Of a stretch of DNA of 57,906 nucleotides, positions 30,608 to 39,380 are shown piece by piece. Origin of the DNA: DATEUP01 sp035283065. GTDB lineage: Archaea; Thermoplasmatota; DTKX01; DATEUP01. The position numbers and the translations under genes were made by a program. Under the pieces are notes generated by a model. That model saw nothing but the letters and a program-made list of their open reading frames with translations, was not told where the DNA came from and searched no databases. Position 1 is the stretch's first letter. Each line of letters opens with the position of its first letter. The DNA lies in NCBI GenBank assembly GCA_035283065.1, contig DATEUP010000100.1, forward strand, positions 1 to 57,906, written 5' to 3'.

Positions 30608-31738
30608 ATGCGAGAAGCCCGAAAGGACGACCTGCCGCTGGTCGACACGATCATCGAGCGCCTCCGCGCATCGAAGAAGACCCTCGCCGTGGGCCACGTG
30701 AATGCGGACCCCGACGCGATCGGCGCGGCGATCGCCGTGGCCGAAGCCTTCCCCCATGTGACCGTCGGCGCCTTCGAGGGGCTCAACAAGAGCGCCCAGC
30801 GCCTCGTCGACGCCCTCGGCGTGAAGGTCGAGATCAACCCGCGGGTCGAGGACTTCGAGACGGTCATCGTCTGCGACGCGACCTCCGCCTCGCAGCTCAA
30901 CTGCAGGGACCCCGCACAGTTTGCAAGCGCGATCTTCATGGACCACCACCAGCCCTCAAACTTCGCGGGCACCCCGTACTACTGGTCCGACGCGCGCTAC
31001 AAGGCGACCTGCGAGATGGCGCTCTTCCTCCTTAGGCGCGCGGGGGCGAAGGTCACGGAGCGCGCGCAGGTCGCGATCCTGTCGGGCCTCATCACGGACA
31101 CCGGGCGGTTCAAGTACAACGACGAGGCCGTGTTCAAGTCGGTCGCCGACCTCTTCTACGGGGCCCGCACGGAGGCGCCGCCCGAGGGCCTCTACCAGTA
31201 TGCGCGGGGGCTCATGGAGGAATCCGAGCGCGACGCCTCCGAGGTGACGGCGCAGCTCAAGGGCATGCAGCGCGTGCAGTGGGAGCGCGTGGGCGACTGG
31301 TTCGTGGCCTGGACCGTCGTCTCCTCCTTCGAGTCGAACTGCTCGGTCCTCCTGCTCTCGGCCGGCGCGGACGTGTCGGTGGCCTTCTCCGAGCACGGCC
31401 GGAGGCTGCGCGGGTCGTCGAGGGCGACGAGGCAGGCCGCCGAGGCCGGCGTGAACCTCGGCGCGCTTTACCGGGACTTCCGGGTGAAGGCCGCCGGCGT
31501 GGAGTGGGACGGCGGCGGCCACGCGGCGGCTGCGGGGTTCACGGCCCAGAGCGAGGCCGGCGGCGGCGAGGGCGGCGGGAGCGCGGGGCAGCTCGCGCCT
31601 TGGGCCGACGCCGTGCGCAAGGAGGTCCTCGCGGCGATCGCCAAGCAGCTTGAGGGGAAAGCCGCGCGCTCCTCGGCCCTGCCGCCCCCCTGGGACGCGG
31701 GCACGCTCCCCCAGGGGCCCAGCGGCGGCATGGGTTGA
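30608..31738 (+). CDS. DHH/DHHA1-family phosphoesterase
   Basis: A 376-residue protein. Metal-binding motifs of the DHH superfamily are visible: GHVNADPDAIGAA (D-x-D), VIVCDAT, MDHHQPS (DHH), and SGLITDTG. The C-terminal DHHA1 domain contains DGGGHAAAAG. The fold covers RecJ-like nucleases, nano-RNases and cyclic-dinucleotide or pAp phosphatases; this length and layout resemble NrnA-like proteins. Residues beyond about 340 form a low-complexity Gly/Pro tail. I start at ATG 30608 rather than 30548 because of the TATA position. Confidence 0.85.
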   Translation: MREARKDDLPLVDTIIERLRASKKTLAVGHVNADPDAIGAAIAVAEAFPHVTVGAFEGLNKSAQRLVDALGVKVEINPRVEDFETVIVCDATSASQLNCRDPAQFASAIFMDHHQPSNFAGTPYYWSDARYKATCEMALFLLRRAGAKVTERAQVAILSGLITDTGRFKYNDEAVFKSVADLFYGARTEAPPEGLYQYARGLMEESERDASEVTAQLKGMQRVQWERVGDWFVAWTVVSSFESNCSVLLLSAGADVSVAFSEHGRRLRGSSRATRQAAEAGVNLGALYRDFRVKAAGVEWDGGGHAAAAGFTAQSEAGGGEGGGSAGQLAPWADAVRKEVLAAIAKQLEGKAARSSALPPPWDAGTLPQGPSGGMG

Positions 31739-31794
31739 CGGCCCCCCTCACGCGCGCGCGACCGTACCCAGCGCTTGGGCCCGGCCCCCCCAAA

Positions 31795-31802
31795 CCTTAA
31801 TC
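31795..31802 (+). promoter_or_regulatory. TATA box of the glycosyltransferase gene
   Basis: CCTTAATC, about 25-32 nt before ATG 31827, predicting a leaderless or nearly leaderless transcript. Confidence 0.45.
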
Positions 31803-31826
31803 TCAAGGCCTTGGCTCCCCGGCGCG

Positions 31827-32558
31827 ATGCCCCCGGTCACCCTCGACCTGCTCGCGCGGACGAGCGTCGTGATCCCGACGCTGAACGAGGCCGCGTCGAT
31901 CGGCAAGGTCATCGAGGAGCTCCCGAAAGGGCTCCTCGAAGTCCTCATCGTCGACGGGAACTCGACGGACGGCACGCAAAGCGAGGCGCAGGCGCGCGGC
32001 GCGCGCGTCGTCGTGGAGCCGCGCAAGGGCTACGGGCGCGCGTACAAGACGGGCTTCCTCGAGGCCCGCGGGGCGTTCATCGCCACGCTTGACGGCGACC
32101 TCACGTACCCGGCCGAGCGCGTCGGCGAGCTCGTGGGCCGCCTCGATGAGGGCCGCCTCGACTTCATCACCTGCGACCGCCTCACGACGCTTCGCCGCGA
32201 GGCTATGAGCGGCAAGCACCGTTTTGGCAACTTCGTCCTCTCCTTGACAACCCGCGTCCTTTTCGGCGTGCCGGTCCGGGACTCCCAGAGCGGGATGTGG
32301 GTGTTCCGCCGCGAAGTCCTGAAGGACCTGACTCTCACGGCCGACGGGATGCCCTTCTCCGAGGAACTCAAGGTCGAGGCGTTCCGCGCGAGGCGCGGCC
32401 GGTGCCTCGAGGTGCCCATCGAGTACCGCGTGCGCATCGGCGAGGCCGTCCTCTCGACTTGGAGCGACGGCTTTCACAACCTCGCGTTCCTCTTCGGGAA
32501 GCGGTTCGGCCGCCCGAAGGGTACCCGCGGGGAGCTCTACGGCGCGCCGCAACCTTAA
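31827..32558 (+). CDS. Family 2 glycosyltransferase, dolichyl-phosphate sugar synthase type
   Basis: A 243-residue GT-A enzyme with SVVIPTLNEAASIGKVIEEL, VLIVDGNSTDGT, KGYGRAYKTGF and the DGDLTYP metal-binding D-x-D. It then has DSQSGMWVFRR and the GMPFSEELKVEAF acceptor helix. This pattern is that of dolichyl-phosphate mannose/glucose synthases, which load sugars onto polyprenyl phosphate for protein glycosylation. No C-terminal membrane helices are present. Its stop shares the palindrome TTAA with the stop of the opposite gene. Confidence 0.85.
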   Translation: MPPVTLDLLARTSVVIPTLNEAASIGKVIEELPKGLLEVLIVDGNSTDGTQSEAQARGARVVVEPRKGYGRAYKTGFLEARGAFIATLDGDLTYPAERVGELVGRLDEGRLDFITCDRLTTLRREAMSGKHRFGNFVLSLTTRVLFGVPVRDSQSGMWVFRREVLKDLTLTADGMPFSEELKVEAFRARRGRCLEVPIEYRVRIGEAVLSTWSDGFHNLAFLFGKRFGRPKGTRGELYGAPQP

Positions 32559-33640
32559 GCGGCGGACGTCGTCACCTGGAAGTCGACGAAGTCCGAGACG
32601 CCGTTCGAGTCGATGACCTCGACCGTCGCGGTGTACGTGCGCGTGAACGTCGAGGCCGGGTACTGGTGCGCCTCGGTCGGGTTTGCGAAGTTCGTGACGA
32701 CCCCCGGGTCCGAGGGGTCGTTGAAGTTCCAGTTGTACTGCACGATCGCGATGTCGTCCCTCGAGCACGAGGCGTCGGCGACGATCGTGAAGTTGTTCGC
32801 GTTGTTCCCGTGGTAGCTTTGCGCGACGGTGCACGCGTAGGGCTTGTTGTGCACGAATGAGGTGTTCGCGTTCGTGAAGGTCTTGATCGGCGCGTTGCTC
32901 TTCACCCACTGGTTCGTGAAGGTCGCCTCGACGCTGTAGTTGCCGGGCCCCAGCGAGACGTTGAGGGTCCTCGTGATGAAGGTCCGGCCCTCGACGGCAA
33001 GCGTGATCGGCGAGCCGTCCGGGAAGGCGTTCTTCCTGAGCTGGATGACGAGCGAGGAATTCGGGGGTGCGGGCGCTTGGAAGCCGCTGGCTTCGTCCGA
33101 GTAGAAGGTCGCGGAAAATTGGAGCGCGCCGGTGTGGCCGTCGCCCACCCACGTTTCGTTCTTGAGGTACGTGGACAGCGAGGTCACGATGAAGTTCGTT
33201 CGTTCGGGCACCCCGATCTCGTAGCGTGCGGTGCCGCGCACGCCCTTGTAGTCGAGGTGAAACGTGTAGTTGCCGTTGCCCACGACGAAGTCGGCAAGGT
33301 GCACATCGAGCCGGCCGCCGCCCCCGCGGACGTCGACGGGCCGCGTGAACACGGTCGAGGCGCTGAGAAGGACCGTGAGCGTGCCCTCGCCGGTCGCCGA
33401 GGCGCGCTCCGTCGTCACGGTGTAGGCAAACGTCAGGAGGTCTTGGCTCCGGGAGGGCGCCGTGAGCTCGACGGCCGTCACGCGGCCTTCATCGACGGTG
33501 AAGAGGAGGAGGAGGACGCCCGTCGTCGCAAGGACGACGAGGACGGCGACGATCGCGACGAAAGTGCGGCGTGACAGGGCCGATGCGCCGTCCTCTTCCT
33601 CCTCCTCGAGGGCGGTTTCGTCGTGGATGCTCTTGGACAC
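32555..33640 (-). CDS. Signal-anchored surface protein with PKD-like C-terminal domain
   Basis: A 361-residue protein. GTG at 33640 follows AAGGAGAGG. The N-terminus is a charged cytoplasmic segment (ALEEEEEDGAS), then one membrane helix (FVAIVAVLVVLATTGVLLLL). The rest is beta-rich and should be outside. It contains N-x-S/T sequons (GNYTFHL, NVSLGPGNYS) and ends in a PKD-like repeat (VQYNWNFNDPSDPG...HQYPASTFTRTYTATVEV). No enzymatic motif is seen. It follows the gene at 33715 on the same strand by 74 nt. Confidence 0.7.
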   Translation of the reverse strand: MSKSIHDETALEEEEEDGASALSRRTFVAIVAVLVVLATTGVLLLLFTVDEGRVTAVELTAPSRSQDLLTFAYTVTTERASATGEGTLTVLLSASTVFTRPVDVRGGGGRLDVHLADFVVGNGNYTFHLDYKGVRGTARYEIGVPERTNFIVTSLSTYLKNETWVGDGHTGALQFSATFYSDEASGFQAPAPPNSSLVIQLRKNAFPDGSPITLAVEGRTFITRTLNVSLGPGNYSVEATFTNQWVKSNAPIKTFTNANTSFVHNKPYACTVAQSYHGNNANNFTIVADASCSRDDIAIVQYNWNFNDPSDPGVVTNFANPTEAHQYPASTFTRTYTATVEVIDSNGVSDFVDFQVTTSAA

Positions 33641-33714
33641 GTCAACCTCTCCTTGACTTTCAGTGCGCGCTTGCCACGGGGGGCTGCAGGGTCCCGCAAG
33701 GGGCCGTGGCGCCC

Positions 33715-34626
33715 TCACTTGAGGATGCGGCGGACCTTCCTCTGCCTCGAGCCGCCCGCAAGGGCGGCCGCTGCGATGGCTGCGAGGAACACGATGGGCG
33801 CCTCGAAGCCCGGCAGGGAGAACCCGACCGTGCGGATGAACACGGGCAGCATGTCCTCGAAGGGCTGGTTCTGCGCGGCGCCTTCACCCGAGCTTGCTTG
33901 GAACTCGATCACCGTGACCTTATTGTCCGAGACGAGGCGGAATTCCTTCGGCAGGCCGACGCTCACCTGCACGTCGCTAAAGAGGGTGGGCTCGATCGTG
34001 AAGGACTGCCTCGACATCACGATGATCCACTGCGCGGTGGAGAGCTCCTCGAGGTTTTTCACGGTGACCCTGATCTGGTCGCGGACATTGCCTTCGTTGT
34101 AGATGCGGAAGACGAGCACGACTTGGGTCGAGTACGAGGATTCCATGAACGGCGTGGTCGACGAGACGATCGTGCGGAAATAGGCCTTCGGCGTGACGAT
34201 GGCCTGGGCCTGCGCCTGGGACTGGAGGCCGCCGGCGATCACGCGGCCCGTGACCGTGAGCTGGCCCACCTCGGTGGCCGAGGTGCCGGCCGGGACGACG
34301 ACGGTCACGGAGAAGGGCCCCGTGCGCACGTTTGTCACGGTGATCGAGGCGGGGGAGACAGTCGCGACCCAGCCCGTCGTGACGACAGCGGTGAAGCTCA
34401 CTTGGGCGCGCTCGATGTTGAGCTTGTCGACCGTGTAGTTGCCCGTGAACGTGACGGCGGCCTGCTGGGAGGCCGTGATTGGGGCGACGCGCTCGGAGGG
34501 GAGCAGCGTGATTGCGATGACGGGGACAGGGTTCTGCGCAGCCGCGGTCTCCGAAAGGGCCGAGACGGTGGACACAAGGAGGATGGTTGCGATCGACGCG
34601 CGGGCAATCTTCTGGGTCAAGGTCAT
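33715..34626 (-). CDS. Secreted protein with PGF-type C-terminal anchor
   Basis: A 303-residue protein with a signal peptide (ARASIATILLVSTVSALSETAAAQ) and beta-sandwich segments rich in Thr and Val, including a NEW3-like stretch (RIYNEGNVRDQIRVTVKN). It ends SLPGFEAPIVFLAAIAAAA followed by GGSRQRKVRR. The PGFE-plus-helix-plus-basic layout resembles the PGF-CTERM sorting signal handled by archaeosortase A in other archaea. ATG at 34626 is preceded by a clear TATA box. Function is otherwise unknown; it is probably an envelope structural or binding protein. Confidence 0.7.
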   Translation of the reverse strand: MTLTQKIARASIATILLVSTVSALSETAAAQNPVPVIAITLLPSERVAPITASQQAAVTFTGNYTVDKLNIERAQVSFTAVVTTGWVATVSPASITVTNVRTGPFSVTVVVPAGTSATEVGQLTVTGRVIAGGLQSQAQAQAIVTPKAYFRTIVSSTTPFMESSYSTQVVLVFRIYNEGNVRDQIRVTVKNLEELSTAQWIIVMSRQSFTIEPTLFSDVQVSVGLPKEFRLVSDNKVTVIEFQASSGEGAAQNQPFEDMLPVFIRTVGFSLPGFEAPIVFLAAIAAAALAGGSRQRKVRRILK

Positions 34627-34667
34627 GGGAATTCGGCTCCAGGCTGGCGCTGCGATCGTGGGGTCGA

Positions 34668-34675
34668 TATATAAC
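34668..34675 (-). promoter_or_regulatory. TATA box of the PGF-anchored protein gene
   Basis: TTATATAT on the minus strand in the context GGGTTATATATCG, about 45 nt before ATG 34626. One of the strongest matches in the window. Confidence 0.6.
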
Positions 34676-34826
34676 CCTTAACTCCGGGGACGCTCGGCCA
34701 TCCAGGCGGCGTCTTTCGCGCCCCTGGGGCGTGTGCGGCGGAGTCGGTCGCGGGCACCGGGCAACCGTTCGCGCGGGCTATATTAAGAAAAGTGGTGGGG
34801 GGCTTTGACGGGGCCCGCGGCCGGGG

Positions 34827-36239
34827 TCAGAGGGAGGAGGGGTCGAGGAGCGCCGCGTCGGTCCCGGGGGCGGGCTCGGCGGGGCCGCCCGGGGAGGGGG
34901 CCGAGGCGCGCAGGCACACGTCGCGCCCGCGCCTTTCCGTGGAGAGGAGCAGGGCGTCCCTGAGGACGCCGACATTGTAGGAGATGACCTGCTTCGACTC
35001 GCCAAGGGCGCGGGCGACCTCCCGCTGAGAGACGCCCGGCGTGCGTTCGGCCGCCTCGAGGATGTCGACCTGGAGGCGCGTGAGGAGGGTTCGCCCCCTG
35101 GGGATCTTGTAGTCGCGGGGGTAAAAGCGCTTGAAGATCCCCTCGCTGCGCGCGACGAGGTAGTTCTCGCGGAGGAGCACGCGCAGGTGGTAGGCGAGCA
35201 CGCCGTTCTCGATATCGAGGACCTCCTGGATCGCGCTGTAGTGCGCGCCGGGGTTCGCCTGGATGTAGCCGTAGATCTGCCCGCGCGTGAAGTTGTCGAG
35301 CACCCTGTCGCGCTTGAGGCGGGTGAAGAGCGGCACGAGGAGGGCAAACGAGAGCGCGAGGTAGCCCACCTCCGTGAGGGAGAAATACGCGACGAGCCCG
35401 AGGCCGAAAAGGCCGAGGGTGATGGGCACCCAATACGTCGAGAGGAAGTCGCCGGGGGGCGCCCCGGGCAGCGGTGCGGGGCGGATGACCTCGAAGGGCG
35501 CGGAGAGGGTCGCGGAGATCTCGGGGTGGGAGGCGGAGGTCACCGTGACCGACCACTCGTAGTCGCCGGAGGGGGCGGTTGAGGGCACGCGGAGCTCGAG
35601 GCTCACGTTTTCCCTCGAGCCGGGTGCGATGACCTGGACGGGCGGCGGCACGGTCCGGGCGGTCCATCCCGCGGGGGTGGTGAAGGCTGCGTCGAAGTCG
35701 AGGTCGAAGGTGGCGAGGTTGCGGAGCGTAAGGACCCAGGTGGCGGCCTCGCCGGGGTGCGGCAGCGGCGAGGCGAGCGCCGCCTCGATGGCAAGGGGCC
35801 CGCGGAAGACCGACACGGTAAAGGCCGCGTGGGCGTCGATGGGGAAGGGCTCGCCGTCCGTCGCGCGGACGCGGAGCGGGTAGGAGCCTTCGGCGGCCTG
35901 GCGGGGGACGTCGACCCAGGCGGTGAAGCGCACGTCCGTGTCGCTCGCGCGCGAGATCGTCGAGGGGGAGATGTCGCGGGCCCAGGAGGTGCCCTCGACC
36001 GTGAGCGCGAGGTTCACCATGTGGCGGCCGTCCGTGTTGATCCGGACGGTCCCCGCAAGCGAGACGCGCAAGTCGCTCTGCGCGTTGTACAGCGTCGCGG
36101 TGAGGGCGGACTGGTCGATCTCGATTGTGGCGCCGATGGCCGCGTCCTCGGCCGAGGCCGGCAGCGCAAGGAGGGTCAGCACAAGGGCCGAGGCCAGCAG
36201 GGGGGCAAGACCGCGGAGCGCCAAGCGCGAAGCGCGCAT
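34827..36239 (-). CDS. Membrane-embedded winged-helix transcriptional regulator with extracellular beta domain
   Basis: A 470-residue one-component sensor-regulator. A signal peptide (APLLASALVLTLLALPASAE) leads to about 230 residues of outer beta-sandwich, including a NEW3-like repeat (LRNLATFDLDFDAAF). Two membrane segments follow (VPITLGLFGLGLVAYFSL and YLALSFALLVPLF). Two cytoplasmic winged helices come next: RGQIYGYIQANPGAHYSAIQ...YHLRVLLRENYLV and ILEAAERTPGVSQREVARAL...ISYNVGVLRD. It could transmit an outside signal directly to DNA. ATG 36239 lies 24-33 nt from the TATA box, so the transcript is probably leaderless; a TTG one codon earlier is possible. Confidence 0.82.
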   Translation of the reverse strand: MRASRLALRGLAPLLASALVLTLLALPASAEDAAIGATIEIDQSALTATLYNAQSDLRVSLAGTVRINTDGRHMVNLALTVEGTSWARDISPSTISRASDTDVRFTAWVDVPRQAAEGSYPLRVRATDGEPFPIDAHAAFTVSVFRGPLAIEAALASPLPHPGEAATWVLTLRNLATFDLDFDAAFTTPAGWTARTVPPPVQVIAPGSRENVSLELRVPSTAPSGDYEWSVTVTSASHPEISATLSAPFEVIRPAPLPGAPPGDFLSTYWVPITLGLFGLGLVAYFSLTEVGYLALSFALLVPLFTRLKRDRVLDNFTRGQIYGYIQANPGAHYSAIQEVLDIENGVLAYHLRVLLRENYLVARSEGIFKRFYPRDYKIPRGRTLLTRLQVDILEAAERTPGVSQREVARALGESKQVISYNVGVLRDALLLSTERRGRDVCLRASAPSPGGPAEPAPGTDAALLDPSSL

Positions 36240-36262
36240 CAACGTCTAACGCTTGATGCGGG

Positions 36263-36272
36263 TTATTATATG
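36263..36272 (-). promoter_or_regulatory. TATA box of the membrane winged-helix regulator
   Basis: CATATAATAA on the minus strand, centred about 28 nt from ATG 36239. Confidence 0.55.
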
Positions 36273-36315
36273 AAATTGGTGGGGACGTTGGACGTTGGAA
36301 GGGGCGCGGGGCCCC

Positions 36316-36672
36316 TCACGCGTCCTTGAGAATCGCGGGGAGGCGCTTCACGAATGCCGAACGGGCAAGCACGAGGTTGCAGCCGGCGCCCTCCGCTTCG
36401 GCCTTCAACGCAACCATGACGTGCGAAAAGTAGCCGACGACGAAGGCGCCGCGGGTTCGGGGGTCGGCCTTGAGCGCCTTCAGTGCCTCCACGCGCGAGT
36501 AGCCCTCGCCGTTGAGGTCGAGGATCACGAGGCGCGCGCCTACTCGGGCCGCGGATTCGACGGTCTCCCCAATCGAGCGCGTGAAGAGGAGTTCGACGCC
36601 GACACCGTGCGCGGCCTCCTTGAGCTTCGACGCGAAGAATACGTCGTCCACGGCGGCAACGGCAGCGGGCAT
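36316..36672 (-). CDS. Stand-alone receiver-like domain protein
   Basis: A 118-residue protein with the response-regulator alternation of strands and helices. VAAVDDVFF holds the acidic pair, LVILDLNGEG the phosphoacceptor Asp, and VVGYFSHV the Ser/Thr strand. In the last motif the invariant Lys is replaced (LARSAF), so phosphorylation chemistry may be altered. ATG follows GGAGG. It sits directly after the PIN-protein gene (15 nt), in line with the aIF2 gamma operon. No histidine kinase is nearby. Confidence 0.7.
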   Translation of the reverse strand: MPAAVAAVDDVFFASKLKEAAHGVGVELLFTRSIGETVESAARVGARLVILDLNGEGYSRVEALKALKADPRTRGAFVVGYFSHVMVALKAEAEGAGCNLVLARSAFVKRLPAILKDA

Positions 36673-36687
36673 CGCGGGGCGGCCTCC

Positions 36688-37083
36688 TTAGAGCGTGCCG
36701 TCGACAGCAAGGCCGGCCGAGCCCCTCACGAAGAGCACCGGCACGCCGCGGCGGCGCAGGCGGCGCCGGAGGTCCCGGTCGTTTGTGAGCACGGCCCGCC
36801 GCGGGCCCGCAGAGGCCGCCTCGATGATCGCGTCGTCGCCCAGGCCCTCGGCCTCGAACGCGGGAAAGCCCTTCGCCAGCGCGCGGGCCTCCCGGGCGTG
36901 CCGGCGCGCCCCGAGGCTCTCGAGTTCGCGCCCCACGCACGAGGGCACGACGGCGGTCCAGCCGGGTGCCGCCGCCGAAAGCCCGCGCGCAAGGTCGATG
37001 CGCAGGCGCGCTGCAGTCATGAGCGCGTTCGCGTCGAGCAGAACGAGCCGCTCGCGCGGCGCCGCCGCCTTAGGGGAGGCCAC
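36688..37083 (-). CDS. PIN-domain protein linked to aIF2 gamma
   Basis: A 131-residue PIN-fold protein. The acidic residues of the nuclease centre are seen in VLLDANALM, CVGRELESLG, GLGDDAIIEAA and LTNDRDLRRRLRRRGVPVLF. GTG at 37083 follows AAGGAGG and lies 14 nt after aIF2 gamma. In many archaea a PIN protein of this FCF1/UPF0129-like type follows S6e and aIF2 gamma, so a role in rRNA processing or RNA turnover is more likely than a toxin role; no antitoxin gene is adjacent. Confidence 0.78.
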   Translation of the reverse strand: MASPKAAAPRERLVLLDANALMTAARLRIDLARGLSAAAPGWTAVVPSCVGRELESLGARRHAREARALAKGFPAFEAEGLGDDAIIEAASAGPRRAVLTNDRDLRRRLRRRGVPVLFVRGSAGLAVDGTL

Positions 37084-37097
37084 GGCCGCCCCCCTCC

Positions 37098-38336
37098 TTA
37101 CTTCAGGATCACGCCGTGGCCGATTAGCCGCCAGCGCGCGCCGAAACGCCGCGAGATCGCCACGCGGTCGCCAAGCTCGGCGCAAACGGGCATCTTGAGG
37201 TCGAGGTCGACCTTGGCGGCCGACATCCCCTTCACGGTCCCCACGTTCGTGGCCGCCCCGATCGAGAGCATGAGCAGCTCGGTCGTGCGGATCTTCTCGA
37301 CCTTGATGTCTTCGCCCGCGCCCACAACATAGTCGAGCAGGTGCGTCTCGACCGTCACGCGCTGGATCTGGCGGGGCAGCGTGCCCGGCGCCCCCAGCAT
37401 GCGGCCCACGAGCGAGTCGGCTTTCGTGAACGAGGGGTCGATCCCCGTGCCTACGGCGATGAGTCCGCCGGAGTGGGTCTCCTCGACCGCCTGCCCGCCG
37501 ACCATGAGCGAGACGATGCGCGTGTGGAGGTTCTCCCAGCGCGTGCGCCCCTCTTCCTCGAGCTTGCGCCCGGGCACGATCTCGACCTCGTCGCCGACCT
37601 TGAGCGACCCTTGGAGGAGCGAGCCGCCGAAGACGCCGCCGCGCAGGTCCTGGGGCCGCGTGCCGGGCTTGTTGATGTCGAAGGAGCGCGACACGTACAT
37701 GCGGGGGGGCGCCTTGGCGTCGATCGCGCGCGTCGGGATCGTCTTGTCGATCGCCTCGAGGAGCGCGTCGATATTCACGTCGTGGTGGGCCGACACGGGG
37801 ATGATCGGCGCCTTCTCGGCGATCGTCCCCTTGAGGAACTCCTTGATCTCGCGGTAGGACTCCTTCGCGCGCTCGACCGTGACGAGGTCGACCTTGTTCT
37901 GCACGACGACGACCTTGTCGATGCCGGCGATCTGGAGCGCAACGAGGTGCTCCTTGGTCTGAGGCTGCGGGCAGCGCTCGTTGGCGGCCATGAGGAGGAG
38001 CGCGCCGTCCATGAGCGAGGCGCCCGTGAGCATGGTCGCCATGAGGGTCTCGTGGCCGGGGGCGTCGACGAAGGAGACCGTGCGCAGGAGCCTCGTGGGC
38101 TTGCCGCAGTGCGGGCACGCGGGCTTCACGGTGTAGGCCTTCGTCCCCTCCTCGGAGTCGCACTTGTAGAAGGCGGCGTCGGCATAGCCGAGCTTGATCG
38201 AGATCCCCCGCTTGACTTCCTCCGAGTGGCGGTCGGTCCACTCGCCCGTGAGCGCTTCGGTGAGCGTCGTCTTGCCGTGGTCGACGTGGCCGACGACGCC
38301 GATGTTGAGTTCCGGGGGCTGGGGGACTTTGGCCAT
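37098..38336 (-). CDS. eif2g: Translation initiation factor aIF2 subunit gamma
   Basis: A 412-residue GTPase with NIGVVGHVDHGKTTL (P-loop), a zinc knuckle (C-x2-C: ACPHCGKPT) with a degenerate first half (FYKCDSEEG), VDAPGHETL and VQNKVDL (NKxD), then two beta-barrel domains ending in ARWRLIGHGVILK. It binds GTP and initiator Met-tRNA. ATG at 38336 is the natural start. It heads a run with the PIN and receiver-like genes. S6e lies upstream on the same strand but is separated by an oppositely oriented membrane-protein gene. Confidence 0.96.
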   Translation of the reverse strand: MAKVPQPPELNIGVVGHVDHGKTTLTEALTGEWTDRHSEEVKRGISIKLGYADAAFYKCDSEEGTKAYTVKPACPHCGKPTRLLRTVSFVDAPGHETLMATMLTGASLMDGALLLMAANERCPQPQTKEHLVALQIAGIDKVVVVQNKVDLVTVERAKESYREIKEFLKGTIAEKAPIIPVSAHHDVNIDALLEAIDKTIPTRAIDAKAPPRMYVSRSFDINKPGTRPQDLRGGVFGGSLLQGSLKVGDEVEIVPGRKLEEEGRTRWENLHTRIVSLMVGGQAVEETHSGGLIAVGTGIDPSFTKADSLVGRMLGAPGTLPRQIQRVTVETHLLDYVVGAGEDIKVEKIRTTELLMLSIGAATNVGTVKGMSAAKVDLDLKMPVCAELGDRVAISRRFGARWRLIGHGVILK

Positions 38337-38501
38337 TGTAGGGGCACCGGGGATGGCGAGGATACGGAAGGGGGTATTTCCCGGTTTGCGTGGGGCGTCC
38401 CGCCCGCTGGCTTCCCTTTCTTGGGGGGCCTTGGGGCACCCGGCTCGCGGGCAAAACGGTAAACCCGCGGGCGGCGGATCGGAAGGCGAGGCGCGGGGAG
38501 A

Positions 38502-39380
38502 ATGGGCCCGGAGGCGACCACCGACGTCGACGAGGTCGAAGGCGCCCCCCGGCCGCTGCGGGCGCCCGCGCAAGTGCGGGGCCAGCTCCTCCTGCTCTCC
38601 GCCGCGACTTCCGCGCTTGCCGTGGGGCTCTTCGTCTCGTGGGCCGCACTCCACGGCACGGCCGCGTTCTTGAGCCCGCTCCTCTGGGCGGCGATGGCCG
38701 CGTTCTGGGCCTCCGTCTTCCACCTCCTCTATTTCTTCACCGTCGAGGCGGTCGCGCGCACGATGAAGGCGCAGGGCGCGGCCGAGGTCGTGGGCGCCCG
38801 CGTCCTCTGGCTGCCGCAGGGGACCGCGCGCACCGTGGGCGCCACGATGGAGTTCAAGGCGAGGTCGGACGGCGAGCGCCTTCCCTCCGAGTTCACGCTC
38901 TACCTTGGCGTCAACCTGTTATGGGCGGTCCATGTGATCGGGCTGAGGGCCGTGTGGCAGTGCCACGAGAGCGGCGTCCTCCTGCTCACGCCGAGGGCGC
39001 CGCGCTTCCTCGGCGGCGCGACGGCCGAGAGCCTCGAGCTCCCGTCGCCCGAAGTCGCCGCGATCAAGGGCTTGCTTGCAAGGCCCGGCGAGCCGAAGGG
39101 GATGCCGGACTGGGGGACTCCCGTGGGCCCGCTTGCGCGCAGGGCGCTTGAGGACGTCAAGGCGACCGATTGGCTCCTCGGCCCCGAGCAGCCCTTCGTG
39201 GCGCTCGAGGCCTTCGGCGGGCGCCTCGAGAAGTTCTGGCCGCCGATCGCCCAGCAGATCGCGGACCTCGACGTGGAAGGCGCACTCGACTTGCTCAAGG
39301 TCGTCCGCGCCTTCGACCGCGACGCGATGAACGCGCGGGCCGGAAGGCTCACTTCTTCTCCTTCTTCTCCTCGGCCTTGA
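38502..39380 (+). CDS. Membrane protein of unknown function
   Basis: A 292-residue protein with two close membrane helices near the N-terminus (LLLLSAATSALAVGLFVSWAAL and LLWAAMAAFWASVFHLLYFF), then a cytoplasmic-looking mixed domain (VGATMEFKARSDG, LYLGVNLLWAVHVIG) without a known motif. ATG at 38502 follows GGGGAGA. The 3' end overlaps the end of the S6e gene on the other strand by 32 nt. It separates S6e from aIF2 gamma, which are normally neighbours. Confidence 0.6.
   Translation: MGPEATTDVDEVEGAPRPLRAPAQVRGQLLLLSAATSALAVGLFVSWAALHGTAAFLSPLLWAAMAAFWASVFHLLYFFTVEAVARTMKAQGAAEVVGARVLWLPQGTARTVGATMEFKARSDGERLPSEFTLYLGVNLLWAVHVIGLRAVWQCHESGVLLLTPRAPRFLGGATAESLELPSPEVAAIKGLLARPGEPKGMPDWGTPVGPLARRALEDVKATDWLLGPEQPFVALEAFGGRLEKFWPPIAQQIADLDVEGALDLLKVVRAFDRDAMNARAGRLTSSPSSPRP

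Noticed and set aside
36688..37083. VapBC-type toxin-antitoxin system
   Set aside because: There is no antitoxin gene beside the PIN gene, and it is in the conserved aIF2 gamma neighbourhood.
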